Shown here in pieces: positions 22,571 through 33,480 of a stretch of 64,000 nucleotides of DNA (positions are counted from its first letter, which is position 1; every line of letters begins with the position of its first letter). A program made the position numbers and the translations under genes. The DNA comes from Phalacrocorax aristotelis (Eukaryota > Chordata > Aves > Suliformes > Phalacrocoracidae): positions 218,136,610-218,200,609 of the forward strand of contig NC_134276.1 in NCBI RefSeq assembly GCF_949628215.1, read 5' to 3'. Under the pieces are notes generated by a model that saw nothing but the letters and a program-made list of their open reading frames with translations, was not told where the DNA came from and searched no databases.

Positions 22571-25500
22571 CGGACGGGAGAGGGAAGGGGTCTCACTGCA
22601 CAGCCCCACGGGGAATCGGGGGAGGGCAGGGGGGTGTTCACAGCACAGCCCCACGAGAGTATCGGGGGGCATCCCACGGCACAGTCATACGGGGGGGGGT
22701 CAGGGGTGGGGGACCCATGGCACAGCCCCACGGGGAAATCGGGAGGGGGACCCACGGCACAGCCCCACAGAGGGGGTCACAGGATCCCCCCATGCCGAGG
22801 CAGACCCATGGGCCTGCTGGAGGCTCCAGGCGCTGCACACAGCCCAGCCACGTCCCACAGCAGCTCACGCCATCTCCCGAGCGGCAGTTTTGGGGTAAAA
22901 TAGGAGGAGAACGGAGCCCCCCACCTGCTCCCCTGCTCAGCCGCTCCCCCAGGGGTGCTTTCGGCCAGTTTTGGGGTGCGCAGCAGCAGGGACAGTCCCT
23001 GCACCCCATGGGCTGGCTATAAGCATGCATGGCTGACCCCACCCCCAAGGCCACCCACGGACACCCACGCCCTACCAAGAGGCCACGGCTCCTGCGGTGC
23101 CCACGTCCTGCGAGGCGACCAGGGGCACCGGCACCGCACGGCAGGGTCCCTCAGCCCCGTGGTGTCGGCCACCGTCCGAGGTCACCCATCGCCATCGTAT
23201 CCTGGCAGTGGGGCCTTGTGGTCCGCCGGTGGCTCCGGGTTGTCGTCCCACCGGGAACACCAGCACGGTGCAGCCGCCCTTCTCTCAGACGAGGCTGTGG
23301 GTACAGACCTCATGTCTTCAGGTGACCCCCAAATTCCCCATCCGGAGCGGAGGGGCCCACGGAGTGAGTGCCGGGCTGGGACCTGGGGTCACTCCTGCTC
23401 TGCCCCAGCGTGCCACGTTGCTGCGGGCACGGCACCCAAGCTGGCAAGCGATGGTCCGGCTGGTGGTCCATGCATGGACAAATGCTCTGCCCCTCCTGGG
23501 AGGCAATTCAGAGTTGCCCCCAGTGCTTACCTGGACGGAGATGCCATCCATGGCCGTTCCCCAGCGTGCCCGCTGCGGCGTTCGGTGGCAGCCCTGCGTT
23601 GTGCCCCTCACCGCGGTGTCGGGGCACGGTGTGGGGCAGGGGTGGCTCCTCACACCCTGCCGCAGCCGCCGCTCAGCTCAGCGCTTGCCTCTGCCAGCTC
23701 AGGAACTGCCAGCCCGGTACTGAGTCGTGTCATTTGTGGGTGGTGGAAAATGATTATCCTCTTTTTGAGTGGTCACGTAGGGAATCCAGGCAATTGCATC
23801 TCTCTGCAATCCCCGCGCCGGGGAGCGGAGCGGCACCGGCCCCCCTCACCGGCCTGGCAGGAGCGGCTGCAGGCGTTGCTGCTGCTGTGAGGGTGGTCCC
23901 GGTTCCACTGGGCAGCTGGACCTCATTGCACCATGTGCCGAAGCCCCCCGAGCGTGGGAGGGTGCACACCCGCGCTGCCTGGCCAGGATGTCCGAGCTGC
24001 TCTTTGGAAGCGTCTCCCTGCTGGCCCCTGGGGAGTGGGCACCGGCCCCTGGGTGCTGCGGGGGCCACCTCGGTGCTGCGGGGCAGCCCCCCAGCAGCGG
24101 TGTCAGCTCGTCCCTCCATCCTGCCTCCAGCTGCGAGCTCCCAGCTTGGGCAGCGCCACGGCACCCCGGCGCTCCTGCCTCAGGAGCAGGGGTGTGCCGG
24201 GCAGGCGATACCGATGGCACGGGCGCCACTGCCCGGGTGCCCTGCCAGGGTCTGCCGGTCCCGGCGTTGCCCCCTGCGGCTGCACCGAATGCATCGGGGC
24301 TCTGCGGAGGAGCCTGGCTCCTGCCTGGGTGTCGGGGCCGTCCCGCCGGGGATCAGGGCTGTGCCACCCTGCTGGCAACTTCTACCTGTTCAGGGCACAT
24401 TTTGCAACCCTCCTGTTGGTGTTCCTGTAATGCAGGGTTTGGCTCTTACAGGCGAAGCCTGGCAGCGGCGCAGCCTTTGGCCCCTCTGCTGGGGTGTCCC
24501 CAAGGTCCTGCTCCCCACATTTCACCCCAACACTGCCCTTGCCAAGGTCTCCCACCCCGGCTGGGCTGAGCAGGATCCTCCGTCTGGCTTGCTCCCCACC
24601 TGCGGCAGCCCTCCACTGCGTTATATTTTCTTGCTCCACCTCATTTTAAGACAATTTATTTGTTTTCTCCCCCTTTTCCTTTTTAATGTTTTGCACTGTG
24701 ATTCATGAGCACTGGGGCAAGAGCTCACGCACGAAGGGCAGGAAATCTCTTCCTCTGCCCAAAATCCTGGCAGAGCTTCTCTGTTAGCCTGATTTATGGC
24801 ATTTCTGGGGCCGCTCCTCACTGTGCTGTTTTCCCAGCTTGCAGCTGCATCCCACCAGGCTGTACCAGGGAGGCGAAGGAGCACAGCGTGTGCTCCAGCA
24901 CCGGCTCCGGTGAAGGCGTCTTCAAGCCCCGAGATTGCCTCTTTTAGCCAGAATATTTTAATAATCATCTTTTTGATCGAAAGAAAAGTTAAAATGTAGG
25001 TGGAAATACTTAGATAAATTAGGTTTTCTTGGTTGGCTGAGTCATCTGGGCTTTTAACTTTCATGTGTGCTTTCTGAAGGAGAAAAGAAAGGATTTTTTT
25101 CCAGCCATCCCCAGTGCTAAGTGAGGAACAGGGTCACCTGCTGCAGAGAGAAAGCCCAGCAAAATGCAAAACAGCCCCAGACACGTAGAAAGGAGCTATG
25201 AAGAGGAGGGGAAAGCACCTCTCCATGCCCGGGGTTGGCTCTGGGGTAACTGAACCAACCCCAACCTGCCCCAGCTCCCAGCTTCGGTCCCGCCATGGGA
25301 TGGGAGGTCCCATCCATCGCTGCAGGGTCTCTGTACCACCTCACTGAGCTGCCACCACAGTCAGATGAGACTTGGGACCTGCTCTCACCGTCACTCAGCC
25401 TGGGTGGCAATTAGGGTCCCCGGGGAGGGACCTGCCCTCATCGCTCCTGCCCGGCCATCCCAACGCTGCTGCAGCACCACACTGATGCCCCAGCCCTGCT

Positions 25501-27989
25501 CCGTGCCCCATGGCTTCCCGGTGCCGTCACCGTGTCCTTTGCACAGCGGGGGAGCGCCCAGGCTATATTTCAATGCAGACCCCGTAAATATTTCATGTCA
25601 AGCGCTGACATTTCAATACAACGCAGAGTGATGCGTTTTGCAAGTGACTGGGGTGGAGGTGGCATGGCTGAGAGGCACCGAGCCCTGGGACGGCCGTGCC
25701 GGCCGGCTGCCGGCAGAGCAGGTCGGCACCACGGGTGCCAGAGCAGGGCTGGCCAGTGTGCGGGGGAAATAATGCTGTGGGAAAGGGCTGGTTGCTTCCC
25801 CAGGGTCCTGCGTGCGAAGCCCAGCCGAGCCCCCCGGGGAGCCCCAGCAGTTCACGGGCTGGGCGCATCACTGTGACACCGGGTGCCAGAAGGGACCTGG
25901 CCGGGGACCGTGCGGCTGTGCAGGAGTGGGCACCACACATGAGCTCCCTGAAGAGCCCCAAGGGTTTCCAGCCTCCTGCACAAGCACATCGGTGATCTGA
26001 AATGCACCCCCTTGAGTGCACGATGAGGTTTGTGGGCACGTCCCTGGCTCCAGGAGGGACTGTGCAGCCAAAGGCTTCTCTGCTGCTGGTGAAGTGGGGT
26101 GTCCCACTGCCCCCGGCAGTGCCAGGGGCCCCATGCTGACCTCCAGGACAACCCTGCAGTGCACCAACTCCCCAGCCAACCCAACATCGCAGCCAGCCAT
26201 CAGCAGGGCTGGATGCGAGGCTTGTCCTCTTCTCCCTCCTCTACCAGGGCCACTTTTCCCACCAGGGCTTTCCAGTCCACCCTCATCTCCTGGAAATGCC
26301 TGGTGGCTCAACATGCCCCCCTGGCCCAGCCATGCCGGGGGAGCTGCGCTTCACCCCCCTGCCCCTCTGCCCCACCTCGGAGCATCCCAGCGCTTTGCAC
26401 AGGATCCCACTGGTGCCACCACCCGCTTGGCTGCAGAGCACCCACCGTGGTGGGTGATGCTCGGCCCCTCCCGGCCACGTCCCCTGGGACCAGTATGGAG
26501 GTGGCTTTCAGCCAGGGTGAGGAGGGGGAAAATCCGTAACTAGGTGTTGGAACACCTTAGCGACCTGGTCTCCTCTTGTCAGGGGTGGTAAGTAACCCCC
26601 AAGCGCACTCCGAAGCATGCTGTGCTCGAGCCCCAGTACCCTGGGTGCAGCCTCGCGACAGCGCTAGTCGTCTCCTGGTGCTTCGTTGGTTCGAACGGGC
26701 GGCGGACGGTCTGCGTGGGGTGGGGGCTCTGCCCCTCCTGCTCCTTCTCCTGGCGGTGGTACCTGGGCAGGAAGCCAGTCAAAACCCCAGGTACAAGCAA
26801 TGGCGAGTGAACGTCTTGCTGCTAAAAATCTCGTGTAATAATTGCATTCCCTGCTCCCCTCCCTCTGCGTCCCTGCTCCCGTGCAGTGCCCGTGGCGCTA
26901 TTAATGACTGCGAGCTCTGCTTGCAGGGAGCTGGTCCCCTCCGTCCTCCCACCTCCTCATCCCTTGTCCCTGCAGGGTCCCGTTTACTTTCCCATGTCCC
27001 TTCCCAGCCGCATGCTCTGAGACCCCAAACCCAACACGTTCCCACTCCCTCGCTGCGAGCCCAGGTACCTGTCACCAGCACAGACCTCCCATGGTGGGGG
27101 CCAAGGGGCCGTTGCTCTCTGCCCTGGCTCAGCACTGACGAGCATCACCCACGCTCCCAGGCACAGGGAAGCCGCTCATCATTCTCTCCCCAGACTGAGG
27201 CTGCCTCCAGCCCGCTGCCAGCTCCCAAAGGAGGAAAAACCTTCCGGACATCTCCAGTGGGATCAAGGATGGGACTTTGGGAGGGCAACTGGTCCCTATG
27301 TCTCTGTTCAGCCCCAGACCCACTGACAGAGGCTCAGACCCGCCATGCAGAGCTGCTCTGCCCCAAGCCACAGCCGTGCTGGGCAGGGCTGTCTGCCCCC
27401 ATTCCTCCCACCGGCACAGCATGGCAGACGCAGGGAGCAGAGGGCCCTGAAAGCACATCCTCAGGGCCCCACCATCACCCACTTTGCTCGCAGACTGCAT
27501 CTCCCCAGGGAGCTCCCCAAGCCCCAGGCTGGTCCCAGGACAGGGCAGAACCCTCACTCCAGCCCCGTGCTCCAGCTGCTGAGCATCCTCCGGTTAAACT
27601 CCCCAAATCCGGCTGGCAGGGGCACAGAGGGGTCTCTTGCCCCAGGTAGGAAGAGCTCAGTAACACCCAGCTACCTGCAATTATGTGTGATTGCAACTAT
27701 GGGTTAATGACAGCTCATCAGAGCTCGTGTCTGCCCAGAGAGCTCGAGCTTTGGGGTGAGCCTTGGGGCTCTGCTTTCCCAGCCATCCCCTGGCCCATGG
27801 CAGTCACCAACAGCCCTGGTCCCAGGTGCACCCGCCTGTCCTCATCCCGCTTTGCCACATGGGCCACTGGTGTCACCTGGGAATGCCACCGCTCAGAAAA
27901 TACGGTGTCGGTGGCTGCAGCCAGTCCCCAGGGTCCTGCTGTGCTGCTCCGCTGCGGGCTGGCTCCCCACGAACAGCATTCCTCGTTAG

Positions 27990-28140
27990 TCGGGAGCCAG
28001 CTTCTCACCTGCCTAACACATGCTCGCTTTATTTCACATGGCAAGAGGGCTTTAATCAAACCGTCGTGCTGAGCTAGGTGAAATGCCTTGCAGAAATCCA
28101 ATTGCCCTCTATCAACACGGGTGTCTTTATCAGACAGACC
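27990..28140 (-). mobile_element. LINE (CR1/L2-like) reverse transcriptase fragment
   Basis: Read on the minus strand, 28101 down to about 27990 translates as DFCKAFHLAQHDGLIKALL and later VRQVRSWL. This follows the non-LTR retrotransposon reverse-transcriptase pattern (DFSKAFDxVxHxxLxxKL ... I..WL). The fragment is about 110-150 bases and its limits are approximate. It is an old copy in intergenic DNA. Subfamily assignment between CR1, L2 and L3 is not possible by eye. Confidence 0.6.
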
Positions 28141-29654
28141 TGAAATCTACTTAAAAAAGGAGATGGAGATGAAGACAACAGATCGCTTGGACGCCTGTCC
28201 CATGCAAACACCCCAACACACCAGCAGCCGTGGTAGGCACCACCTCGCTGCTGAGATGGTGCCAAACCAGCACCTCAACACCTTTCCTGGGACCCACCCT
28301 CCCTTTGGGGCATCCGAAATACTGCACCCACCTCCGCAGCCCCCAGTGCCCCCGACATATCCCTCCTTCTGCCGGTGGTGGCAGTGGGGACCTGGGTGCC
28401 CGTGGGTGCTCCCTTGGGACAGGAGAGCCAGGCACTGACTTGCTGCAGGCAGCGGAGCCATCCTGTGTGCGAGCGAGCCAGACTCTGCCCCGTGCAACCT
28501 CTGAGAGGGGATCCCTTGGGACACGGCACCCCCAGAGGCTCTGACAGCCCCGGGGGGCTGGAGGGGGGCTGCTGGAGAGATGGCGGCTTTGGGAAGAGGC
28601 CCGCAGCCTGGTGAGTTAGCAGGGTCTCTGGTGGCACTGTGGGCAGCCAAGAGCTCCCCAGCAGCTCCTGTGCAGTCTGGGCAGGTCTCCTGCCTGCCAA
28701 GCCGCTCAGCGTCGCCCCGTGTCCGGCAGCGTCCCAGCACAGACCCGGAGCTGCTCTTCTACCTCAGGGCCCTGGGGAGACCCGAGGTCTGCTCCAGGGT
28801 GCAGCAGCTTGCAGGGATGGGGCATGACTGCCAGCAAGCAGAAATTACCCCTTCTCTGCCCCAGACTACATGTGCTGGGGCTGCCTCGGATAACGCCAGG
28901 GCTGGGGAAGCTGGAAAAACCTGGGGGCACAGGGAGGGCTGCGGCAGCGCAGGCTCCCTGCCTGCTGGTCCCTGTAAGCCACTGGGATGCAGGAGGAAGG
29001 AGGCAACTCCTGGAGAGCCTCATGGCAGGGTGGCGATCCCCCAGGGCAGCCGGTTGCCCCCCAGCACAGCCCCCATGCCCCTTCCCGTGCCCCAGCCCAG
29101 AGCTGGCAGCACCAGTAGCCTCTGGCAACAAAACCCTTGCACTGGGCAAACGCTGCGGGCAGAAAATTGTCTGTTATCAGAGAGGTGGGAAACAATCTAT
29201 CCCTGGCAAAGGGATGCTTCTCCTGGGGCCAGGTATTTAATTTTCTGGTTTTTTCATGTGTTTGGATTTATTCCTCCAGCCACGCAGCAGGAGGCTGGGG
29301 AGGGTGTCATCAGGGGCAGCTGCAGGGAAGGACTGAGGCTTCAGGGGACTCCATGATGGATTTTGGAGGCCTGAGCAGCTGCTGCTCTTCCAAACACCCT
29401 TGCCCAGGTGTCTGAGCAAAGGTTGGGACAGAGCCTGCAGCAGAGGAAAGCCCAGAACACCCAGCAAAACCCTCTCGCCTGGGTTTCCTACATCTCACTC
29501 CCTGCCTGCCTGCCTTTTGCCTTGCCTTGCCTTCCCTTCCCTCTGCCTCCCTCTCCCTCTGCACTAAGCAGCACCTTGGGCACTGCTCACCCTGAATACC
29601 TGCAGTATTTGCCTGCAAGGGACAGGGTCTCCTTGGGCACAGGGAGTGCCTTAC

Positions 29655-29735
29655 CACGCTCATGCCACTCACTAGTGCCACACTTGTGCCATGCTCGTGC
29701 CACGCTCATGCCACGCTCGTGCCATGCTCACACAT
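29655..29735. repeat. 11-bp tandem repeat
   Basis: Roughly seven copies of an 11-base unit of the type GTGCCACGCTC/ATGCCATGCTC in a row, with the later copies the most regular. Preceded at 29497-29560 by a pyrimidine-rich tract with CCTTG repeats. Confidence 0.8.
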
Positions 29736-30139
29736 GGTGAGAAGCAGCAGCAAATCCCCCGGCCCCCTCTCCACCCCCATCCACGTCTCAGCCCTGCCCG
29801 CCGATGCTGGCCAGCCCCTGCACGCCCTCGCTGCTGCACCCAGTCCCATCCTGCACCCACCTCACATCCCTCCTCCCTGCAGCGAGGCCCAAAACGAAGG
29901 TGGGGAAGGGGGTTCTGTGCTCCTGGCTGGCTGGCCTGGCTGCTGCAGCTCTGCCCTGGGACTCCTGGATTCCAGGGACAGAGCTCTCCTGGCAGCTGGG
30001 ATGATCAGGAGCTGGAGAGGGGAGGCTTTGGTGCCCACCAGCCACCACAGTGTATGATGGCACATACGGTCAGGAGGGGATCAGCCAGCAAGGTCCCCAG
30101 GCCACAGGGCCAGTACCACCATGTGCCAGCTGCTGAAAA

Positions 30140-30390
30140 TGCAGGCAGCCCAGCATCGCTGTCCTGCTCCTGGGAAGCACAGCATACTTTCCCTGGGATG
30201 CTCAGCACCCCCATCCTGCTCCTGGGAAGCACAGCACCCCCATTCTGCCCCCAGCATGCTCAGCATCCCCACCCTGCCGCTGGGATGCTCAGCTTCCCTG
30301 TCCTGTCCCAGAACAGCAGAGTCCCCCTCCTGCCTGAGGGCAGCACAGCATCCCCGTCCTTCCCCAGGACACCCCAACATCTCATCCCCC
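30140..30390. repeat. Imperfect minisatellite, about 35-bp period
   Basis: Repeated phrases such as CAGCATCCCCATCCTG, CTCCTGGGAAGCACAGCA and GGGATGCTCAGC recur about every 35 bases, giving six or seven degenerate units. Confidence 0.65.
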
Positions 30391-30624
30391 TGCCCCACCA
30401 TCCCTCCTCCAGCCCCCCCAGGCGTTTGCATTTACACTCCCTCTGGGGTGAAGGTGCTGCCCAAAGGCTGCTGGTGCTGGCTGCAGCGAGGGCCGGTGAC
30501 ATGGTCACGGCAGCGAGAGTCCGGGAGAGCGGGAGCCCGGCTCAGTGGCTCACAGCACCCGTCGCCAGTGGGGCTGCCAGGGCATCTTCCACTTGCTCTT
30601 CAAGTCAAGCCCTGCATCGCAGCC

Positions 30625-31197
30625 GGGCGAGGGAGGCGATTGTCCCGCTCTGCTCCGCACTGGGGCGGCCTCACCCCGAGTGCTGTGGGCAGCGTTGGGC
30701 ACCGCAGGACATTGAGGGTATAAAGCTACTGGAGAGTGTCCAGGGGAGGCCACGGAGCTGGGGAAGGGTTTAGAGGGGAAACCGTACGGGGAGCGGCTGA
30801 AGTCCCTGGGTTTGTTCAGCCTGGAGCAGAGGAGGCCGAGGGCAGCCCCATGGCGCTCTGCAGCTCCCTCCCGAGGGGAGGAGGAGGGGCAGGGCTGGTC
30901 TCTGCTCTCTGGTGACCAACGCCAGGCCCCGAGGGAACGGCAGGGAGATGTGCCAGGGGAGGGTTAGGCTGGGCATTAGGGAAAGGTCCTTCCCCCAGAG
31001 GGTGGTGGAGCCCTGGCACAGGCTCCCCAGGGAGGCATCACGGCACCAGCCTGGCGATGTTCCAGAAGCCCTTGGACAAGGCCCTCAGAGACACGGTGTG
31101 AATTTGGGGTGTCCTGTGCAGGGACAGGAGCTGGGCTTGATGATCCTTGTGGGTCCCTCCCAGCTCAGGACATTCTATGATTCTATGACTCTGTCAT
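30625..31197 (+). mobile_element. CR1 LINE 3' fragment
   Basis: The sense strand carries typical CR1 phrases: TTCAGCCTGGAGCAGAGGAG, then the TCCTTCCCCCAGAGGGTGGT region, GGCTTGATGATCCTTGTGGG and the terminal ATTCTATGATTCTATGA. This is the usual 5'-truncated copy that keeps the 3' end. The left limit is approximate; similarity starts near the GCACTGG..GGCCTCACC segment at about 30655. It has no flanking gene and lies 1.2 kb before the orphan CpG island. Confidence 0.85.
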
Positions 31198-32010
31198 TCG
31201 GCAGGGAGGCACCGCCTGGTCCTTCGGGCAGGTGAGGACGGGCAGGGAGGGAGCTGCCCTCGTGCTGCCATACCTGTGCCGGCAGCGATGCATCCGCTGA
31301 GCACCCACAGGCAGCACCCTTAAACCCTCTCCCTCCCCGGGCGGTCCCTGCCCACCGTGTAGGGGCAAATTCGTGAAGACAGATCCAAACCAAAGCCGAG
31401 GTCCTGGGATCAGCATTGGGGGCCAGGCTGAAGTGAGCCGTTTTCTGCTTTGAAATGAAGCACCAGCTTGGAGAAACAGTAATTACACCACGATGATGAA
31501 CAGCGGAGCCCATGGCACAGCCGAACTCACCAGGAATAAGTCCTTCATCCCACCACCCACGGCTAACACAGAGGCATGAAGACAGAAAAGCCACCCCTGG
31601 CTTTCTGGAGTGGGTCCTTGAGGTGTGGGGCCGCACTGGGCATTTGTGTGGCGTTTCCTGAGCTCTGGTCACAGCGTGGGGAGGCCTGTGGGGTCCTGGA
31701 GCAGGGGACATGGAGAACCTGACCCAGGGCCCCTGTGCACCATCAGATCCCAGCACAGGAGGTGCCTGACCAGCCCCAGGGAAAGGCAGGAGAGGAGGGA
31801 CTGGCATCACCCCTCACCAGCTCCTGCCCAGCGCCATCCTGTCAGGTCCCGTCCCTGCCCAGGCTGCTCCGCCGTGCTGCACGCTGGCACCAGCTGCACT
31901 TCCCACCGCGAAAAAATATCTGCAAAAAGCTCTTCTCTGTGGTGTGGAGGAAGGTGGGTGGGAGGAGACGTGCAAGCAAGCATGGAATGCAGGTACGATG
32001 GGACCTGGAG
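31198..32010. other. Intergenic sequence
   Basis: About 800 bases between the CR1 copy and the pyrimidine-rich tract. Nothing recognised. Confidence 0.6.
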
Positions 32011-32466
32011 CATCTCTCCACCTCTCCATATCTCTGTCTCCACCTCTCCATCTCTCCATGTCTCCATGCCTCCATCTCCCTGCCTCCACATCTCCATGAC
32101 CACAGCCCTCCAGCTCTCCATCTCTCCGTCTCTCCATTTCTCCACCTCTCCATGGCTTCATCCCTCTATCCCTCCACTCCCCATCTCCCTGTCTCTCCAC
32201 CTGTCCACCTCCCCAACTCCCCACCTCTCCACCCCCCCAACTCCCCACCTCTCCACCCCCCCAACTCCCCACCTCTCCACCCCTCCATCTCCCCACCTCC
32301 CCAACTCCCCACCTCCCCAGCTCTCCACCTCTCCAGCCCTCCACGTCCCCAATTCCCCATCTTCCCAACTCCACACCTCTCCATGTCTCCTTCTCCCCAC
32401 CCCTCCACCTCCCCACCTCCTCAACTCCCCGTCTCCCCACCTCCCCTCCCCCGCCTCCCCCCCGTG
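32011..32466. repeat. Pyrimidine-rich minisatellite
   Basis: About 450 bases that are nearly all C and T on the plus strand, built from CTCCAC/CTCCAT words. Between 32209 and 32280 three 24-base units of the form CCCAACTCCCCACCTCTCCA are almost identical. The open frames over it, rich in Trp, Arg, Gly and Glu on the minus strand, simply reflect the repeat. Confidence 0.85.
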
Positions 32467-33260
32467 CCCGCCCGCTCCCCGCTCCCCGTTGTCTCTCCGG
32501 TGCCGCGCCGGGGACGCACGACCCGCCGCCCGCCGCTCCCGCTTCCCCGGGGCGCACAGGGCTCCGCCGGCCTCCCCGGGACCCGGGCGGCTCCGCGGGC
32601 CTCCCACCCCCGCCGCCGGGGGCCCGGCCGGGCCCGCTCTCCCCCCGCCCCGCCGCCCCGAGCGCCGCTCCCCGCCCGCCGCGGCGCGCCCGCTCCCGGT
32701 GCGCACAGCCCCGGGGGGCCGCGCTGGCCGGCCCCGGGCCCGCCCGGCCCCGCACCGCCCGCCCCCGCGCCCCCCCGCCGCCCGGCCCGGGGCGGGGGGA
32801 GCGGCGGGACCGGCCGGCCGCCGCCGGGCCCCCCCCCCCCCCCGGCCCTGCGCCCCGCGCCCCGCTCGCCGGTGCCGCGTTACGCACGGGGCCCGCCCGC
32901 CCCGGGGGCTCCCTCGGGGCTCCCCGGCGGCCGTGGAGGAGCTGGGGGGGTCCCGGCCCCGGCTGCCAGCGCTCCCCGCACCGCCGGGAGCCCGGCCCCG
33001 CTTCCACGGGCGGGCACGGGTGGGGGGGACACACGCGGCCGGGGCGCCCCGGGGGCGGCGGGGGGCGGCGCGGCGGCTCCCCGGGGGCCGGGGCCGGGCC
33101 CCGCGGGGCTGTGGTTAATGTGTAATTCGGAGCATATGGTATTTTGCAAAGGCGGGCAGTTGTGCGCGGAGCGCGGGGGCCGGCAGCGGGGTGCCAATAA
33201 CGCTCAATTACTCGCGGGGCCGGGCGCGGAGGGCCGCGGTGCTGGGCTCCCCGCTGGCTA
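32460..33260. promoter_or_regulatory. Orphan CpG island
   Basis: Extremely GC- and CpG-rich, including a run of 15 C at 32829-32843. No recognised exon starts in it. It lies about 3.3 kb upstream of the PAX4 start codon and 10 kb from the SND1 promoter. It ends in an AT-rich flank (33110-33480). It could be the promoter of an unrecognised non-coding transcript, a distal PAX4 element, or sequence that is GC-rich without function. Confidence 0.6.
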
Positions 33261-33480
33261 ATATTTGCTCGTCAAATATTTTACTTGAAAGGTTTACAAC
33301 GTGGTGTTTTATTTTTTTTATCTTTTTTTTTTTTATCTCCGAAGAGGGGGGCCATCTGTGCCGGGCCCTCGGGTGGCACACCGGGGCAGTCCCCGCGGCG
33401 CACATCCACCCCGGGCCGCCTTCTATTTGTTCAACGCCCGACGACAACAACAACAACAAAAAAATTAAATCGATGTAATA
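33110..33480. promoter_or_regulatory. AT-rich flank of the CpG island, candidate regulatory element
   Basis: Contains GGTTAATGTGTAATTCG, CTCAATTACTCG and a TAATATTTGC...TCAAATATTTTAC segment, that is several TAAT/ATTA homeodomain-type cores, followed by a T-rich stretch at 33305-33340 and a CAACAACAACAAC repeat at 33446. The abrupt change from CpG-dense to AT-rich sequence with ordered motifs resembles a conserved enhancer, but conservation was not tested. Confidence 0.35.

Larger units (their letters stand above)
22571..30624. other. SND1-PAX4 intergenic region, left part
   Basis: Eight kilobases with no recognised gene. GC-rich background with AT-rich islands near 23705-23800, 24600-25110 and 25555-25640. 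It also contains a LINE reverse-transcriptase fossil near 28000 and small tandem repeats near 29660 and 30140. Long open frames here look like products of GC bias. Confidence 0.6.

Noticed and set aside
20904-22898. A 664-codon plus-strand open frame over the SND1 promoter
   Set aside because: It follows extreme GC content where stops are rare, has low-complexity Gly/Arg/Pro composition, and overlaps SND1 exon 1 antisense. No domain is visible.
26640-26740. Possible tRNA because of GGTTCGAAC at 26690
   Set aside because: Only a B-box-like word is present; no A box at a suitable distance and no cloverleaf could be formed by eye.
31625-33261. Two overlapping plus-strand frames of about 500 codons over the pyrimidine tract and CpG island
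   Set aside because: Their sequence mirrors the CTCCAC repeat (Ser/Pro/His/Leu) and then Pro/Arg/Ala from CpG DNA. Similar frames exist in other phases and on the other strand, as expected of repeat DNA.
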